Part shown: positions 63,641-64,000 of the stretch, one piece after another
How the letters are laid out: every line of letters begins with the position of its first letter
Numbering within the stretch: the stretch's first letter is position 1
Source of the DNA: Bacteroidales bacterium
Lineage (GTDB): Bacteria > Bacteroidota > Bacteroidia > Bacteroidales > P3
DNA: 64,000 nucleotides
Direction of reading: 5' to 3'
NCBI GenBank assembly: GCA_009785505.1
Contig: WQWA01000003.1
Coordinates: 53,902-117,901, forward strand
Translations under genes and position numbers: made by a program
Notes under the pieces: generated by a model
What the model was told of the DNA's origin: nothing
The model's database searches: none
What the model saw: only the letters and a program-made list of their open reading frames with translations

Positions 63641-63648
63641 CAAAGATA
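63641..63648 (-). promoter_or_regulatory. -7 element, leaderless purB promoter
   Basis: TATCTTTG on the minus strand, 4 nt before the ATG. Confidence 0.75.
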
Positions 63649-63678
63649 CGAAAAATTTTGCATTTTTGCAAATCAGCA

Positions 63679-64000
63679 TCACTTAAATGGCATTTTAACA
63701 ATTTTCGCCTTCAATAATTTTTCTCTAACCTTGACAAAAATCTCGGTATCAACCTTCGAAAAATCGGGTTGAACATAACCGGTTCCAATTGCCTTATTCA
63801 AAGAAGGAGACTGCGTCCCGGAGCAAACGCTTCCAATTATATTTCCATCGGAATCGCAAAGCTCATAGCCTTGGCGTGGAATACCTTTATCTAGCATTTC
63901 GAAGCCAACGAGACGCTTACGTTTTACGCCTTCGGCTTTGAGTTGCTCCATTTTTTCGCGATCGATAAAAGGCTTATTGTCAACAAATTTCGTAATCCAA
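63679..64000 (-). CDS. gcvT: Aminomethyltransferase (glycine cleavage T protein), partial
   Basis: Only the C-terminal 107 residues are in the window; the frame stays open to the edge (WITKFVDNKPFIDREK before the first internal Met). RKRLVGFEMLDKGIPRQGYE and GSVCSGTQSPSLNKAIGTGY are typical of the GcvT C-terminal barrel. It transfers the methylene of the aminomethyl lipoyl group to tetrahydrofolate, releasing ammonia. The stop is 31 bp upstream of the purB promoter on the same strand. Confidence 0.92.
   Translation of the reverse strand, partial: WITKFVDNKPFIDREKMEQLKAEGVKRKRLVGFEMLDKGIPRQGYELCDSDGNIIGSVCSGTQSPSLNKAIGTGYVQPDFSKVDTEIFVKVREKLLKAKIVKMPFK

Overview
The window is a Bacteroidota (probably Bacteroidales) chromosome segment. 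Three things point there. The TAnnTTTG -7 promoter element, mostly as TATCTTTG, stands before many genes. There are PorP/SprF and CHU_C genes of the type IX secretion world. The window also holds a FolK-deoxynucleoside kinase fusion and an Hc1-like histone, both familiar in this phylum. Base composition is AT-rich, with very AT-rich gaps. Genus cannot be told from the sequence alone.

Layout. 1-6943 is the end of a surface-polysaccharide operon: UDP-HexNAc dehydrogenase, Asn-synthase-like amidotransferase, glycosyltransferase, epimerase, initiating phosphosugar transferase and a CapD-like protein. A Wzz-type chain-length protein and a small CMP-kinase-like protein follow. 8500-12929 is housekeeping on the minus strand: lone riboflavin kinase, SppA, L27, L21, LolC/E-type permease, RbfA. 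After tRNA-Met comes a 16.5 kb minus-strand block (13142-29627). It encodes a CHU_C (type B sorting signal) protein, a PorP/SprF protein, a giant protein of about 4260 residues with nine FISUMP domains, and a solo FISUMP protein. 29991-50945 is mixed housekeeping: Ppa, WbqC-like, PurM-like, S41 protease, Maf, threonine synthase, DegT aminotransferase, NtrC-type regulator, OmpA/TPR lipoprotein, FolK-dNK, MATE, nucleoside gate, hydrolase, RpoN and MltG, with tRNA-Leu, -Lys and -His. 50946-51388 is a 440-bp extremely AT-rich gap with clustered DnaA-box-like sequences, a candidate oriC. After it come RpiB, LutB, a PLP lyase that reads as tyrosine phenol-lyase, DinD, DeoC, a coiled-coil lipoprotein, a DUF4175 protein, YbeY, OsmC, a BFD-like ferredoxin, PurB and the end of GcvT. 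Two identical perfect palindromes matching parS lie at 60.8-61.1 kb, about 9.5 kb from the candidate oriC.

The most unusual signals are these: the FISUMP giant with recent internal duplications, which carries no sorting domain but sits behind a CHU_C/PorP pair; the oriC/parS pair; short palindromic repeats that have entered coding sequences in frame (deoC, folK-dnk, rpoN, wbqC) or supply the overlapping 3' ends of two convergent genes; and five genes whose start codon lies exactly 4 nt after the -7 box, which implies leaderless mRNAs, two of them from head-to-head palindromic divergent promoters.

Starts were chosen from promoter position, signal peptides and family N-termini. All family names come from reading motifs; no database search was possible.
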